DNA from: Marinomonas aquiplantarum
Lineage (GTDB): Bacteria; Pseudomonadota; Gammaproteobacteria; Pseudomonadales; Marinomonadaceae
Direction of reading: 5' to 3'
DNA: 64,000 bases
Assembly: GCF_003314975.1 (NCBI RefSeq)
Contig: NZ_QNRF01000001.1
Location: 434,001-498,000, forward strand
Of this stretch, positions 52,559 through 62,567 are shown in pieces. Position 1 is the stretch's first letter; the number at the start of each line of letters is the position of its first letter. The position numbers and the translations under genes were made by a program. The notes under the pieces are model-generated. The model ran no database searches and was not told the origin of the DNA. It was given only the letters and a program-made list of their open reading frames with translations.

Positions 52559-54538
52559 TTACCCCTTAGCCACGTTGTCTAGGTGCTCATTTTCGATTTG
52601 AGCAACTTCATCAGGTTGAACGTAGTAGTCCACATCTTTCGTGTAAGCACGAACGATGAAAGTAGCGACCGTTCCCAACAAGCTAGCAATTGCCAACCAC
52701 CAAATGTGCCAGATCATAGCGAAACCAAACGCAGTTAATAGACCACCCATGATGATGCCGGCAGAAGTATTCTTAGGCATGTGGATAGGCGCATAACTTT
52801 CTTTGCGCTGGTAAGCCGTACCTTTTTCTTTCATATCGGTAAACGCATCGATATCAGAGACAATTGGCAGCTCAGCAAAGTTATAGAACTGTGGCGGAGA
52901 CGCAGTAGACCACTCAAGCGTATGACCGTTCCATGGATCACCAGTAGTATCGAGGTTTTGCTTACGATCACGGAAACTGACGAACAACTGTAGGAATTGA
53001 CAGATAATACCTGCGAAGATCACGATCGCACCACATAGAGCAATGTACAACCAGATATTCCAATCTGGATTGTCAGTGTGGTTAAGACGACGCGTCATGC
53101 CCAAGAAACCAAGAACGTACAATGGCATGAAGGCTAGGAAGAAGCCGACCAACCAGCACCAGAATGCTGCTTTGCCCAATTTCACGTTCAAATGGAAGCC
53201 CATTGCTTTCGGGAACCAGAAGGCAAAGCCAGCTAGGTAACCAAATACCGCACCACCAATGATGGTGTTGTGGAAGTGAGCAATCAAGAACAAGCTGTTA
53301 TGCAATACATAGTCCGCACCAGGTACTGCTAGAAGAACACCAGTCATACCACCAACGGTGAAGGTAACCATGAAACCTAGCGTCCAAAGAACAGGGACCG
53401 TAATGCGCAGACGGCCACGGTACATGGTGAACAACCAGTTAAACAATTTCACACCCGTAGGTACGGCAATGATCATTGTCATGATACCAAAGAAGGCATT
53501 CACGTTAGCACTTGAACCCATGGTAAAGAAGTGGTGCAACCATACGATGAAACCAAGAATGGAAATCGATGCAGTCGCCCAAACCATAGATTTGTAACCG
53601 AACAAACGCTTACCCGTAAAGGTAGAGACGATTTCAGAGAAGATACCAAATGCTGGTAGCACTAGGATATACACCTCAGGGTGACCCCATGCCCAGAACA
53701 AGTTGATATACATCATTGAGTTACCACCACCATCATTCGTGAAGAAGTGGAAGTCTAGGTAACGGTCAAGCGTCAACATAGCCAATACAGCAGTCAAAAT
53801 TGGGAAGGATGCTGCGATCAAAATGTTGGCCCAAGTACAGGTCCAAGTGAAGATCGGCATATCCATCAACTTCATTCCAGGTGTACGCATCTTGAAGACG
53901 GTTACCAAGAAGTTAACTGCGGTTAAGGTTGTCCCTATACCGGATATCTGCAATGCCCATATGTAGTAATCAACCCCCACACCCGGACTGTATTCCAAGC
54001 CAGCCAAAGGCGGATATGCAACCCAACCCGTCTTAGCGAATTCACCAAGACCAAGTGAGATGTTTACTAGGATGGCACCAGAAGCCGCCAACCAGAAACT
54101 TAAGTTGTTCAAGAACGGGAATGCAACGTCACGCGCACCGATCTGTAATGGCACAACAATGTTCATCAAACCAATCATAAATGGCATAGCCATAAAGATG
54201 ATCATGATCACACCGTGAGCAGTAAAGATCTGGTCGTAGTGATGCGGCGGCAGATAACCAGGGTCACCATTGGTCGCCAGCGCGAGCTGTAGACGCATCA
54301 TGATGGCATCCGCGAAACCACGAACCAACATGACGAAAGCCAGTACGATGTACATAATACCTAGCTTTTTATGGTCAACCGAAGTCAACCAGTCACGCCA
54401 TAGGACGCCCAGTAAATTATTTTTGATAACCAAGAATGCAACAATAGCACCGACCACAGCCACCACACACAAAGTGGTGATGACGATAGGGTCATACGGT
54501 AGTGCATCCCAGGATAGTTTGCCTAAGAAACCAGACAT
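52559..54538 (-). CDS. cyoB: cytochrome bo3 oxidase subunit I CyoB
   Basis: A 659-residue catalytic subunit. Ubiquinol-site residues lie in [10 protein letters not shown] and [17 protein letters not shown]; the haem b ligand histidine is in that last segment. [15 protein letters not shown] holds the His-Tyr cross-link, WLHHFFTMG the two other CuB histidines and HFHNTIIGG the haem O and haem b ligands. It reduces oxygen to water and pumps protons. It overlaps cyoA by one base and lies 2 bp from cyoC. Confidence 0.95.
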   Translation of the reverse strand: MSGFLGKLSWDALPYDPIVITTLCVVAVVGAIVAFLVIKNNLLGVLWRDWLTSVDHKKLGIMYIVLAFVMLVRGFADAIMMRLQLALATNGDPGYLPPHHYDQIFTAHGVIMIIFMAMPFMIGLMNIVVPLQIGARDVAFPFLNNLSFWLAASGAILVNISLGLGEFAKTGWVAYPPLAGLEYSPGVGVDYYIWALQISGIGTTLTAVNFLVTVFKMRTPGMKLMDMPIFTWTCTWANILIAASFPILTAVLAMLTLDRYLDFHFFTNDGGGNSMMYINLFWAWGHPEVYILVLPAFGIFSEIVSTFTGKRLFGYKSMVWATASISILGFIVWLHHFFTMGSSANVNAFFGIMTMIIAVPTGVKLFNWLFTMYRGRLRITVPVLWTLGFMVTFTVGGMTGVLLAVPGADYVLHNSLFLIAHFHNTIIGGAVFGYLAGFAFWFPKAMGFHLNVKLGKAAFWCWLVGFFLAFMPLYVLGFLGMTRRLNHTDNPDWNIWLYIALCGAIVIFAGIICQFLQLFVSFRDRKQNLDTTGDPWNGHTLEWSTASPPQFYNFAELPIVSDIDAFTDMKEKGTAYQRKESYAPIHMPKNTSAGIIMGGLLTAFGFAMIWHIWWLAIASLLGTVATFIVRAYTKDVDYYVQPDEVAQIENEHLDNVAKG

Positions 54539-55584
54539 TATTTATCAGCCTCCGTATGCATATCATGCGATGAGTGATTAGACTCGTCATGATTCATCTC
54601 ACCATGGTCCATTTCGCCATGGTTCATTGCACCATGACTGGCGTTGTCATGAATCATATTTGAATCAAAAACAGTTCCTTTAAGCAACTCTACCTTGCCA
54701 TGGTCTTTCATGAATTTCATAACATTGTCCATGAAGATATCAGGGTCAATCGAGTTGTAGTATTGAACTGGAGTCGGCTCATGATGGTGAGCATCTAGAT
54801 CGTGTTCAGCCAGCTTGTCATAAGATACTTGATCTAAAATGCCGTTGTTGATTGAACCGGCAATTGACTTAGCTTTCACGCCTTCAACCCAAGCTTCGAA
54901 ATCGGCTTCTGTATCTGTTGCAATGGCCTTGAACTTCATGCCAGTGAAACCACCACCACTGTAATTCGAAGAGATACCGTCATATGTGCCTGGCTCATTC
55001 GCGATCAAGTGCAGTTTCGTCACCATACCTGCCATTGAGTAAATCTGACTACCCAATTGCGGAATGAAGAATGAGTTCATAGTACCTTCAGACGAAATCT
55101 GGAAAGCGACAGGAACATTTGCTGGGAATCTAAGCTCGTTCACAGATGCAATTCCAAGATCTGGATAGATGAATAACCACTTCCAGTTCATTGAAACAAC
55201 TTGAACGTTGATATGCTCTTTCTCATGTTCTAGAGGCTTGTAAGGATCTAGAGCGTGAGTAGACTTCCACGTAATCACACCAAGAATGATGACAATTACA
55301 ACTGGAATAGCCCAAACAATAGTTTCAATTTTTGTGGAGTGCGACCACTTAGGTTCGTAAATTTCATCGCGGCCTTCACGGTATTTCCAAGCGAAATACA
55401 ATGTCATGAAGATCACAGGAATTACCACAAGTAGCATTAATAGAGTGGCAACAATAATTAGTTGCTTCTCTTCAATACCAACCTGCCCCTTTGGATCGAG
55501 CACACCACCCTGACAACCGGCGAGCAAGCCCACCATTAGCGCCAAAGCGACTTTACTTAGGATACGAGTTAACAAGAGAATCAT
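54538..55584 (-). CDS. cyoA: cytochrome bo3 oxidase subunit II CyoA with His/Met-rich tail
   Basis: A 348-residue subunit with lipobox LLAGC (Cys24), two membrane helices and a periplasmic cupredoxin-like domain lacking CuA, as in quinol oxidases ([26 protein letters not shown], and [11 protein letters not shown]). The final 37 residues contain eight histidines and four methionines in [14 protein letters not shown] spacings. E. coli CyoA ends without such a segment as far as I recall. The tail may bind copper in the periplasm. It is the first gene of the operon. Confidence 0.94.
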   Translation of the reverse strand: MILLLTRILSKVALALMVGLLAGCQGGVLDPKGQVGIEEKQLIIVATLLMLLVVIPVIFMTLYFAWKYREGRDEIYEPKWSHSTKIETIVWAIPVVIVIILGVITWKSTHALDPYKPLEHEKEHINVQVVSMNWKWLFIYPDLGIASVNELRFPANVPVAFQISSEGTMNSFFIPQLGSQIYSMAGMVTKLHLIANEPGTYDGISSNYSGGGFTGMKFKAIATDTEADFEAWVEGVKAKSIAGSINNGILDQVSYDKLAEHDLDAHHHEPTPVQYYNSIDPDIFMDNVMKFMKDHGKVELLKGTVFDSNMIHDNASHGAMNHGEMDHGEMNHDESNHSSHDMHTEADK

Positions 55585-56227
55585 CCTCTAACCCCGAGGT
55601 TCACAAAACTGCTACTTGACCATCAAGTAACAGAACGAAAATCCGGCATAGCCGGGTATTTCAGTAAAGATCACCACACTGAAAACAGCATAAGAATCAT
55701 TACTAGGCTAAAGTTAATTAACGCGGCAACAATTCTTTTGGATCACCTAAATCTGAAAAAGGTACTCAACATTCGTTTCGTGAATCGAGTCGCAACTCGA
55801 TTAACTGCTTTCCCACAAAGCAATCACGAAGAGAGCGAATGGCCAAATTTGGCGAGTAAAGGTTGATATCGGTCATAGCGGACCCACATCTAACCAGTAA
55901 TACTATAGTCAACTTGCACAAAAAGAGAGCATGAATTTTGTCTATTTTGTGACGTGCCTCAGATACAAAAAATCCTTTAAAACCTTATGTTTACTAAGCT
56001 TTTAAAGGTATGACACGCCATACAACTGGCTCAATCTAATTATCCAATTTCTATGTCTTCGTGCTCTTAATGGCAGCGTTTACAACGCTGAGCACGAATT
56101 ACGGTGTGCGGAATATACCAAAAACCAAGCAATCACACAAAGTCTAGTTTAGCCTTTGTTGTCACTTGCTTCACCGAATTTTTACAAAATCCACATTCTC
56201 ATCCAACACGGAATAAGACCATCTTCG
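55585..56227. promoter_or_regulatory. cyo upstream region with a 17-bp palindrome
   Basis: The 643-bp gap upstream of cyoA must carry the cyo promoter. TACTTGA-CCA-TCAAGTA (55613-55629) is a perfect 7-3-7 palindrome about 30 bp before the cyoA start, a good operator candidate. A CCGGC/GCCGG hairpin (around 55642-55656) lies next to it. Over 55700-56227 I found no gene, RNA or clear terminator; small frames there look spurious. Confidence 0.5.
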
Positions 56228-57730
56228 TCAACATTCGTTTGTCTTTTCAAACATAGCGATCAACTCAGAGCGCATAGTGAGCAAAAGGTGTTTCATGGTC
56301 GATTCGTCAACACCACTAAAGCCCAAAACAAACCCGACCTTCGCCTTGTTCGCTTGCTGATAATGCAAAGACAAGGGCGACAGACTAATCGCCTGTTGCT
56401 TTAAACGCTCCGCAACAACGCAGTCGAGAGCTTGTCGACTATCGTGAGAACGACTCAGCTCGGCCTTAAACTCAATCATCACATGCATACCGCCGGTTGG
56501 CTTCTTCCACTCAAACCAAGCCGGCAAATACTCAGACAAATACGCTAAAAGCATATCTCTTTTGAGCCGGTAATGACGACGCATTCGATTTAAATGTCGA
56601 TTAAAATTGCCCTGGATCAAGAAATCAGCAACAACCGGTTGCATCGGCAACGAAGCTGACATACCGATTTTAGTTTGGGCATGTTCCAATAATGTGACAT
56701 GAGCCATCGGTGTGACAATAAAGCCTAACCTAAGCCCTCGAAACAAAACTTTCGAAAAGCTGCCCACAAAAAACACCTTGTTTTTCGAAGCTTCATGAGC
56801 TTGTGCACTTTGCATAAAAGGCACTTCCATGCGTCCTTGATAGACAAATTCGTTGTCGTAATCGTCCTCAATCACCCACCAAGGAGAAGACTCATCTTGC
56901 AGCACTTGCAGCCATTTTTGACGACGTTGGGAGCTGATCGATGTACCAAGCGGGTATTGACGATTTGGCGTCAAGATAGCGATATTTTCGCCCTGACTTG
57001 GCTCGGGTAAACACGGACCTTCATGATCTATAGCGATAGATCGCATGTTTGACGTTTGCCCAACTGCTTGCCTAATCGGAGGATAGGTTGGTTCCTCTAA
57101 CCACCAATTGATCGCTTTATCGTCCTTTGATGACAAAGCATGCTGTAAGAGTTGCAATGCATCTCGATTACCCGCCGTGATCAGGATTTGCTCCGCTTGA
57201 CACTCCAATCCTCGAACACGGTATAAGTAGTCCACCAATGCCGCCTTGAGAGCGGGATAACCCGTCAGATAACCACCTTGCATCACCTGATAATCTGGTT
57301 TCAACCAGCTTCGACGCATACTGGCTGCCCATTCTTTACTGGGAAAGACCTCAACATCAACGCCTGCATCAAAGCCCATGTATTGACTCTGCGGAGAAGA
57401 CTCAGACACTTTCGAGCCAGAAGGTGAAGACGAATCTGTGTTTAGAGCAGCCTTTCTCTCAGCTCGATAGGCCATTTGTGGCGCCACAAACACCCCACGT
57501 TTTATTTCACTGACCAAAATGCCTTCTGCTATTAATTGGTCGTACGCTCTTGATGTGGTGCTTCTGGAAACCCCTAAGGATGTCGCCAATAGTCTTGAAG
57601 ACGGTAGCTTGTCACCAACAGTCAATTCGCCAGATGCAATGCCTTGCTGAATCTGATCCATCAGTTGCTGGTAATAGGGGCCTCCCTGTTCCTCTATGGC
57701 TATACGTAAACTGGCAATGGCATACTTCAT
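56228..57730 (-). CDS. MocR-family regulator (GntR HTH plus aminotransferase domain)
   Basis: A 500-residue MocR/PdxR regulator. The GntR winged helix spans about 1-80 (YYQQLMDQIQQGIASGELTVGDKLPSSRLLATSLGVSRSTTSRAYD), a linker follows, and a fold-type I aminotransferase domain carries EDDYDNEFVY and the PLP lysine in GSFSKVLFRGLRLGF. ATG 57730 is used; an ATG ten codons upstream also lacks a clear ribosome site. It is divergent from a PNPOx-like gene, and direct and inverted TCTGGC elements lie between. Control of B6-related or amine metabolism is likely. Confidence 0.88.
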   Translation of the reverse strand: MKYAIASLRIAIEEQGGPYYQQLMDQIQQGIASGELTVGDKLPSSRLLATSLGVSRSTTSRAYDQLIAEGILVSEIKRGVFVAPQMAYRAERKAALNTDSSSPSGSKVSESSPQSQYMGFDAGVDVEVFPSKEWAASMRRSWLKPDYQVMQGGYLTGYPALKAALVDYLYRVRGLECQAEQILITAGNRDALQLLQHALSSKDDKAINWWLEEPTYPPIRQAVGQTSNMRSIAIDHEGPCLPEPSQGENIAILTPNRQYPLGTSISSQRRQKWLQVLQDESSPWWVIEDDYDNEFVYQGRMEVPFMQSAQAHEASKNKVFFVGSFSKVLFRGLRLGFIVTPMAHVTLLEHAQTKIGMSASLPMQPVVADFLIQGNFNRHLNRMRRHYRLKRDMLLAYLSEYLPAWFEWKKPTGGMHVMIEFKAELSRSHDSRQALDCVVAERLKQQAISLSPLSLHYQQANKAKVGFVLGFSGVDESTMKHLLLTMRSELIAMFEKTNEC

Positions 57731-57736
57731 TCGATA

Positions 57737-57785
57737 TCTGGCCTGTTTTTTTATTAACATTCTGGCTATTTTTATAAGTGCCAGA
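57737..57785. promoter_or_regulatory. candidate MocR operator (TCTGGC repeats)
   Basis: TCTGGC occurs at 57737-57742 and 57761-57766, 24 bp apart, and its inverse GCCAGA at 57780-57785. MocR regulators typically bind paired direct or inverted repeats in divergent promoters. The first copy lies a few bases before the regulator's ATG, suiting autorepression. Confidence 0.5.
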
Positions 57786-57856
57786 TTTCACTAAAGTCTC
57801 TTACATCAATTCGCCAAGCACAAGTCACACCAACAGAATATGAAGGAGAGCAGCGC

Positions 57857-58504
57857 ATGAGTCAGTCATTAGAAACCCCTTTGAGTAAAGTAAAAAGAGG
57901 GCCGAATCGCGCTTCTTATGACAAGAAACAGGCTTGCGCCATTATCGACGCCGCTTTGATGTGCCATGTTGGTCAAACAAAAGACGGCCAAGTGTTTGTA
58001 ACACCAACCTGTCATTGGCGCGAAGGGGATTACTTCTATTGGCATGCTCATTCTAAAGCTCGCAACGTTAAAGGTCCCATCGATGACCCCGAAAAAGTTT
58101 GCATTAACGTCAGTCTATTGGATGGCTTGGTAATGGCCCGTTCGGCCATGCACCACTCTGTAAACTACCGTTCTGTCACATTATTTGGTGTACCGGAACG
58201 GGTTGAAGAGCAAGATGAAAAAGTCCGTCAGTTCAAACTATTCTTGGACAAAGTCAGCCCAGGCCGTTGGGAAACGCTGCGCCCAGTCAATGAGACCGAA
58301 ATTAAAGCCACTGGGGTCGTGCGCATCAAAATCGAAGAGGCCTCCGTTAAATTCCGTGCTGAGCCACCAATTGACGCACCTGAAGATTATAACTGGCCTG
58401 TTTGGGCAGGTGTTATTCCTCTCGAACGACATTGGGGGACTCCGCAAACAGACCCTGTTCAACAACAAATTTTTGCCCCAGCCAAACCACCTGAAGCCTT
58501 TTAA
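57857..58504 (+). CDS. pyridoxamine 5'-phosphate oxidase-like FMN-binding protein
   Basis: A 215-residue split-barrel flavoprotein of the PNPOx_2/Nim-like group. VGQTKDGQVFVTPTCHWREGDYFYWH is the FMN-binding start and KARNVK, VNYRSVTLFGVPERVE and the final WAGVIPL fit the fold. It may reduce a small molecule with FMN or degrade a B6-like compound. The adjacent divergent MocR regulator, which senses PLP-like ligands, supports a link with B6 or amine metabolism. A terminator follows. Confidence 0.82.
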   Translation: MSQSLETPLSKVKRGPNRASYDKKQACAIIDAALMCHVGQTKDGQVFVTPTCHWREGDYFYWHAHSKARNVKGPIDDPEKVCINVSLLDGLVMARSAMHHSVNYRSVTLFGVPERVEEQDEKVRQFKLFLDKVSPGRWETLRPVNETEIKATGVVRIKIEEASVKFRAEPPIDAPEDYNWPVWAGVIPLERHWGTPQTDPVQQQIFAPAKPPEAF

Positions 58505-58534
58505 TTGGCTTTATGAGACAGGTTATCTGGCCAT

Positions 58535-58565
58535 AAAAAAAGCACGCGAATTTGCGTGCTTTTTT
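58535..58565. terminator. bidirectional rho-independent terminator
   Basis: AGCACGC and GCGTGCT form a 7-bp stem with a six-base loop, with A-rich sequence before and T-run after. It serves the PNPOx-like gene and the convergent DUF2798 gene. Confidence 0.92.
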
Positions 58566-58582
58566 GCTGGTTTATGAATCAC

Positions 58583-58798
58583 TTAAACTTTTTTCGCTAA
58601 CCAAGCACTGAATTTTTGAATTTCTGGCGCAGACAAAAAGGAAATGGTCGCCGCCGCAGGCCAAGCCAAACTCCATGCCTTCATCCAAAAAAGAACAAAC
58701 TCTGGGTGCGACCCAAGGTTAACGAAAGTAATCCAACCTGACATAAAAAATGACAAGATACAGGACATGATCAACGCAAAATACAAACGAAATTTCAT
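58583..58798 (-). CDS. small DUF2798 membrane protein
   Basis: A 71-residue protein with two membrane helices. LIMSCILSFFMSGWITFVNLG and FVLFWMKAWSLAWPAAATISFLSAPEIQKF fit the DUF2798 family pattern, including the final P-x-x-x-x-F segment. ATG 58798 is chosen since AAGGAG lies 6 nt upstream. It is divergent from a LysR gene (135-bp gap) that may regulate it. Function is unknown. Confidence 0.85.
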   Translation of the reverse strand: MKFRLYFALIMSCILSFFMSGWITFVNLGSHPEFVLFWMKAWSLAWPAAATISFLSAPEIQKFSAWLAKKV

Positions 58799-58932
58799 TT
58801 TTCTCTCCTTGCACTGGCCCATTCGTCTGCCCCGAATAGCACCATTGCCTTATTTGCTTTGATCTCATCTTAACAAACTACTATATTTGTAAATATAGCC
58901 ATTTATTAAAACCAAATTTGCAAATATGTAAA

Positions 58933-59823
58933 ATGTTAGATGACCTAAAAATCTTTATTACCGCGGCCAATAAACACAGCCTAACGCAAGCAGCGAAAAG
59001 CCTGAACATGACCATTGCGACTGTCTCTCGACGGATTAGTGCATTAGAGCAGGCATTGGGCTGTGAGCTGCTGCACCGCTCCACAAAAGGGCTTAAGCTA
59101 ACGCCGATAGGGGAAGACTATTATCAGGAATGCGCGGAATTCATAGACGCACTTGATCAACGTATTTCGAATCTCGATAAAACCCTTCACAGTTTATCAG
59201 GTGAAGTTAAAATCTTAGCGCCAACAAACTTAGGCAGTGGACCTTTAGATGCATTTTGGCAACATTTCGCCTCAAAACACCCAAATATCCAGCTTAATAT
59301 TGAACTCAGCAACGCCATTCAAGACATGCATGAAAACCGCGCTGACTTAGCCATCCGTTCCGGCCCATTACCTGACTCTTCTTTGATTCAAAAACGGCTC
59401 GGCTTCATAGAACCCATTCTAGTCGCCTCGCCCAACACCAGTTTTACTTTACCCAACCGAGTTGAAGACATCACCGAATGCCCCAGTATTGCCGCCAATA
59501 TGTTTTCCGACTGGCGTCTAATCCATCAAGATGGCAGTATCTGCGCGTTGCAAAAAAATCATCAACACCTAAGTAACGATATGAATGTCAGCCTCAACCT
59601 AGTAAAAGCGGGAGCTGGCATCACCCTAATGCCCACCAGCATGGTCTATAACGCCATTCAAGCGGGTGAGCTCATTCAAGTGCTGCCAGAATGGCGAGGA
59701 CAAAAAAGAGAAATTCGTCTCGTCTGGCCTCACAAACGCAGTTTGTCGGCAAGAGCTCAATTACTAAGGGATGAACTGACTCTCTTTCTACATCAACAAG
59801 CTTGGTTTGAACAAGCCGATTAA
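58933..59823 (+). CDS. LysR-family regulator
   Basis: A 296-residue regulator. The winged helix (FITAANKHSLTQAAKSLNMTIATVSRRISALEQALG) is followed by the effector domain (LAPTNLGSGPLDAFWQHFA, NRADLAIRSGPLPDSS) of the CrgA/AaeR-like group. ATG 58933 is the start; the frame from TTG at 58918 is less likely. It stands 20 bp upstream of a TSUP gene in the same direction and divergent from the DUF2798 gene, so it could control either. Confidence 0.88.
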   Translation: MLDDLKIFITAANKHSLTQAAKSLNMTIATVSRRISALEQALGCELLHRSTKGLKLTPIGEDYYQECAEFIDALDQRISNLDKTLHSLSGEVKILAPTNLGSGPLDAFWQHFASKHPNIQLNIELSNAIQDMHENRADLAIRSGPLPDSSLIQKRLGFIEPILVASPNTSFTLPNRVEDITECPSIAANMFSDWRLIHQDGSICALQKNHQHLSNDMNVSLNLVKAGAGITLMPTSMVYNAIQAGELIQVLPEWRGQKREIRLVWPHKRSLSARAQLLRDELTLFLHQQAWFEQAD

Positions 59824-59842
59824 TCAAAGTTAAGGAAGCAAG

Positions 59843-60649
59843 ATGGCGGATTTACTCTGGTGGCAATACACACTCATTGCTGTCATTTTTATTTGGAGTG
59901 GTTTTGTTCGAAGTGGCTTAGGGTTTGGCGGCGCGGTACTCGCCTTACCTTTCTTATTACTGGTGAAAAACGATCCTCTGCTATTTTTGCCGATTATTTC
60001 CATCCACCTTTTGGTATTTTCCAGCTGGATTGCATGGCAAGGTTCAAAAGTAACCAAACAGCAGGCGAATAAAGCAGCAGAACGAGGCGAAGAACCGCAA
60101 GAAGTACAGGGCAATATTGCTTGGGGTTATTTAAAGAAAGCCTTGGGCATCATGATAGTGCCTAAATTAATCGGCGTATTTGGCTTGTTAACCTTACCGG
60201 GCAACATAGTCACTGGCGTAATTTTTGTTATCGTCGCCGTCTTTGCCGTGTCTTATATTCTCAACAAGCCTTTTTACACCAACAACCGAATTCTCGATAC
60301 CGTCTTTCTGATGCTTGGCGGCTATGTTAGTGGCACCTCTTTGATTGGTGCACCTTTGATTGTTTCTGTCTTTGCCACCAAAGTACCGCGCCATCAATTA
60401 CGCGATACGCTTTTTGTACTCTGGTTCATTCTCGTCACCATTAAAATGGTGTCTTTCCTGATCGCAGACATCGATCTACAACTGATTCACCAACTCTGGT
60501 TACTGCCTTGCGCGCTAATCGGCCACGTCTTTGGTCAAAAACTGCATAACCGCATCCAAAAAGCCGAAACACCTGTGTTCTTTCAATTCGTTGGCTGGGC
60601 CTTACTCACTGTCTGTGGCTTTGGTTTGTACTCAACCTTTATGCTGTAA
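59843..60649 (+). CDS. TSUP-family permease (TauE/SafE)
   Basis: A 268-residue membrane protein with the TSUP duplicated repeat: WSGFVRSGLGFGGAVLALPFLL in the first half and LGGYVSGTSLIGAPLIVSVFA in the second, with a long soluble loop in between (SKVTKQQANKAAERGEEPQEVQ). The AAGGAAG element precedes the ATG. It likely moves a small anion such as an organosulfonate. It may be co-transcribed with the LysR gene, 20 bp upstream. Confidence 0.88.
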   Translation: MADLLWWQYTLIAVIFIWSGFVRSGLGFGGAVLALPFLLLVKNDPLLFLPIISIHLLVFSSWIAWQGSKVTKQQANKAAERGEEPQEVQGNIAWGYLKKALGIMIVPKLIGVFGLLTLPGNIVTGVIFVIVAVFAVSYILNKPFYTNNRILDTVFLMLGGYVSGTSLIGAPLIVSVFATKVPRHQLRDTLFVLWFILVTIKMVSFLIADIDLQLIHQLWLLPCALIGHVFGQKLHNRIQKAETPVFFQFVGWALLTVCGFGLYSTFML

Positions 60650-60658
60650 ATCACCAGC

Positions 60659-61972
60659 CTAAGGTTTAAACCAAACGCCTTTGCGTAAGTTACCTTGATA
60701 GCACCAATAAAGAGTCAGGGCGCGAGCAAGAAAGAGGGCGGCCTGACTTAACCAAAGTCCATGATTGCCTAACCCCTGAGTCATAAACCAAACGGGGAAG
60801 AAAACGCCAACCACACAAATGATCATGGTATTTTGCATCTGTTTCACACTGGTGGTGCCAATAAAGACACCGTCCAACATGAAGGACCAAATACCCAACA
60901 GAGGGAAGGTTATTAGCCAAGGTAGGTACAGTTTAGCTTCAGCTCGAACACTTTCTACATTGGTCAATAAGTGAATAATATGATCGCCAAATAGCCAAAA
61001 AATAAACATCAAAACCAACGCGGCCAGCAGAGCCCAATAAGTTGATAGGCGAATCACCTTTTGAAAGTTCTTCTTATCTTTACGGCCGTAGTATTCACCG
61101 CATAAGGCTTCCACTGAAAAAGCAAAACCGTCTAACGCATTGGAAATAATCATCAAAAAAGTCAGTAGTACTGCATTGGCCGCCAAAATAGCGTCCCCTT
61201 GACGCGCCCCTTGAGAGGTAAAAAACAGCATCACTAGCAACAACAAAATCGTGCGCACGAACAAATACCGGTTCACTCGAACCAAAGCCACATATTCACG
61301 CCACTTTATCAAAGCAGACAAAGGCACATGCCCGTCAAACGTTTGCAGCTTACGCCATGCCAAAAATAAGGCGAATACCACCCCGACGTAATGTGCCATC
61401 ACCGTCGCCCAAGCAACACCATCACTGGCCATACCCAAACCGTAGACGGCGAAGTAATCCAATATCATGTTGACCAGGTTAATCACCAGCAACATCCATA
61501 ACGGACCTTTTGAGTATTGCACGCCAAAGAACCACCCCATTAAGGCATAGCCTGCTAAGACGGCTGGCGCACTGTAAATACGAATCTCGCTGTAACTTTT
61601 TGCCCAAAGTGCCACTTCCGCACTGGGCGACATGAGGTGCAAAGCCAAATCAAGAATGGGACCACGAAATAGAATCAGTATTAGACCAATCACCAATCCC
61701 ATTAAAATTGACTGCAACAAGAGTTCACGCACCCGCCGATAATCTTCTTGGCCTAAAGCTTGTGCGGTTAAGCCTGTCGATCCCATGCGTAAAAAACCAA
61801 ACGCCCAAAATAGAAAGCTAAAAATGCTGGCACCAATGGCGACAGCACCAAGATAAGTGGCCGTGCCTAAATGTCCCACCACCGCTGTGTCGACTAAACC
61901 TAATAAAGGAGTGGTGATATTCGACACCATGGGTGGCCAAGCCATGTGCCAAATCCGCCTATTTAGCACCAT
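60659..61972 (-). CDS. DinF-type MATE efflux protein
   Basis: A 437-residue MATE protein with twelve membrane segments. It begins WHMAWPPMVSNITTPLLGLVDTAVVGHLG, followed by FWAFGFLRMGSTGLTAQALGQ, both characteristic of the DinF subfamily, which exports drugs with proton or sodium gradients. ATG 61972 is chosen by alignment with the usual DinF N-terminus; an earlier start at 62068 adds 32 atypical residues. Its end is 9 bp from the convergent TSUP gene. It starts about 390 bp from the truncated-haemoglobin operon. Confidence 0.87.
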   Translation of the reverse strand: MVLNRRIWHMAWPPMVSNITTPLLGLVDTAVVGHLGTATYLGAVAIGASIFSFLFWAFGFLRMGSTGLTAQALGQEDYRRVRELLLQSILMGLVIGLILILFRGPILDLALHLMSPSAEVALWAKSYSEIRIYSAPAVLAGYALMGWFFGVQYSKGPLWMLLVINLVNMILDYFAVYGLGMASDGVAWATVMAHYVGVVFALFLAWRKLQTFDGHVPLSALIKWREYVALVRVNRYLFVRTILLLLVMLFFTSQGARQGDAILAANAVLLTFLMIISNALDGFAFSVEALCGEYYGRKDKKNFQKVIRLSTYWALLAALVLMFIFWLFGDHIIHLLTNVESVRAEAKLYLPWLITFPLLGIWSFMLDGVFIGTTSVKQMQNTMIICVVGVFFPVWFMTQGLGNHGLWLSQAALFLARALTLYWCYQGNLRKGVWFKP

Positions 61973-62360
61973 ATTAAGACGCCACGCGGACAATAAAGAG
62001 GCAAAAGAAAATTGGGACAAAGGATTCTCACATGTGAAAAAGGGATTCTGTGGATAAAAATCAACCAACTCAGGTCAATTTGATTCCAAAAAACTGTGGA
62101 AAATCATAGCAGTTATTCACACTATCTGTCATCAATCGCCTATTTTGCTCTTTTTTTGAACAAACTGGCCTGTTTTTTGCCCATTGCCTCCACTTTTGGT
62201 TTACTTGTCCACATATCCCCCGCTGACCACAACGCACCTTAACTCTCTCTAAAAAATTGGATAACTGGTGCTTTTTTCCACAATTCAAGCTACAAGTGCG
62301 CGGAATTTTGCTAAACTGGCGCCAACTTTTCATCTCTATTTATCTATCAGGAGAGCCAAT

Positions 62361-62564
62361 ATGATGGCGAAAAAACTTAGGCCTTACATTGAAGGTTTAG
62401 CAGTGGGCTGTGTCTTCATTAGTATTACCATGTTGTTTCAAATTCCTTTCTATATGAGTTTGATCATTGGCGCATTGGCAGCCATTGGCGGTTATCGCAA
62501 TTCCATCAAAATGGATAAAGAAAAAGTCGCTAAACAGGCTCCTAAATCGACGGATGAAGAATAA
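62361..62564 (+). CDS. small two-helix membrane protein
   Basis: A 67-residue protein with two membrane helices (EGLAVGCVFISITMLFQIPFYMS and LIIGALAAIGGY) and a charged tail ending KSTDEE. AGGAGA lies 7 nt before the ATG pair at 62361. The next gene, a truncated haemoglobin, starts 3 bp after its stop, so they are co-transcribed. No family is recognised; it could help localise the haemoglobin to the membrane, but this is a guess. Confidence 0.75.
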   Translation: MMAKKLRPYIEGLAVGCVFISITMLFQIPFYMSLIIGALAAIGGYRNSIKMDKEKVAKQAPKSTDEE

Positions 62565-62567
62565 CGA

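Noticed and set aside
56156..56404. 82-codon plus-strand frame upstream of cyoA
   Set aside because: Most of it is antisense to the MocR gene; no ribosome site or family signal.
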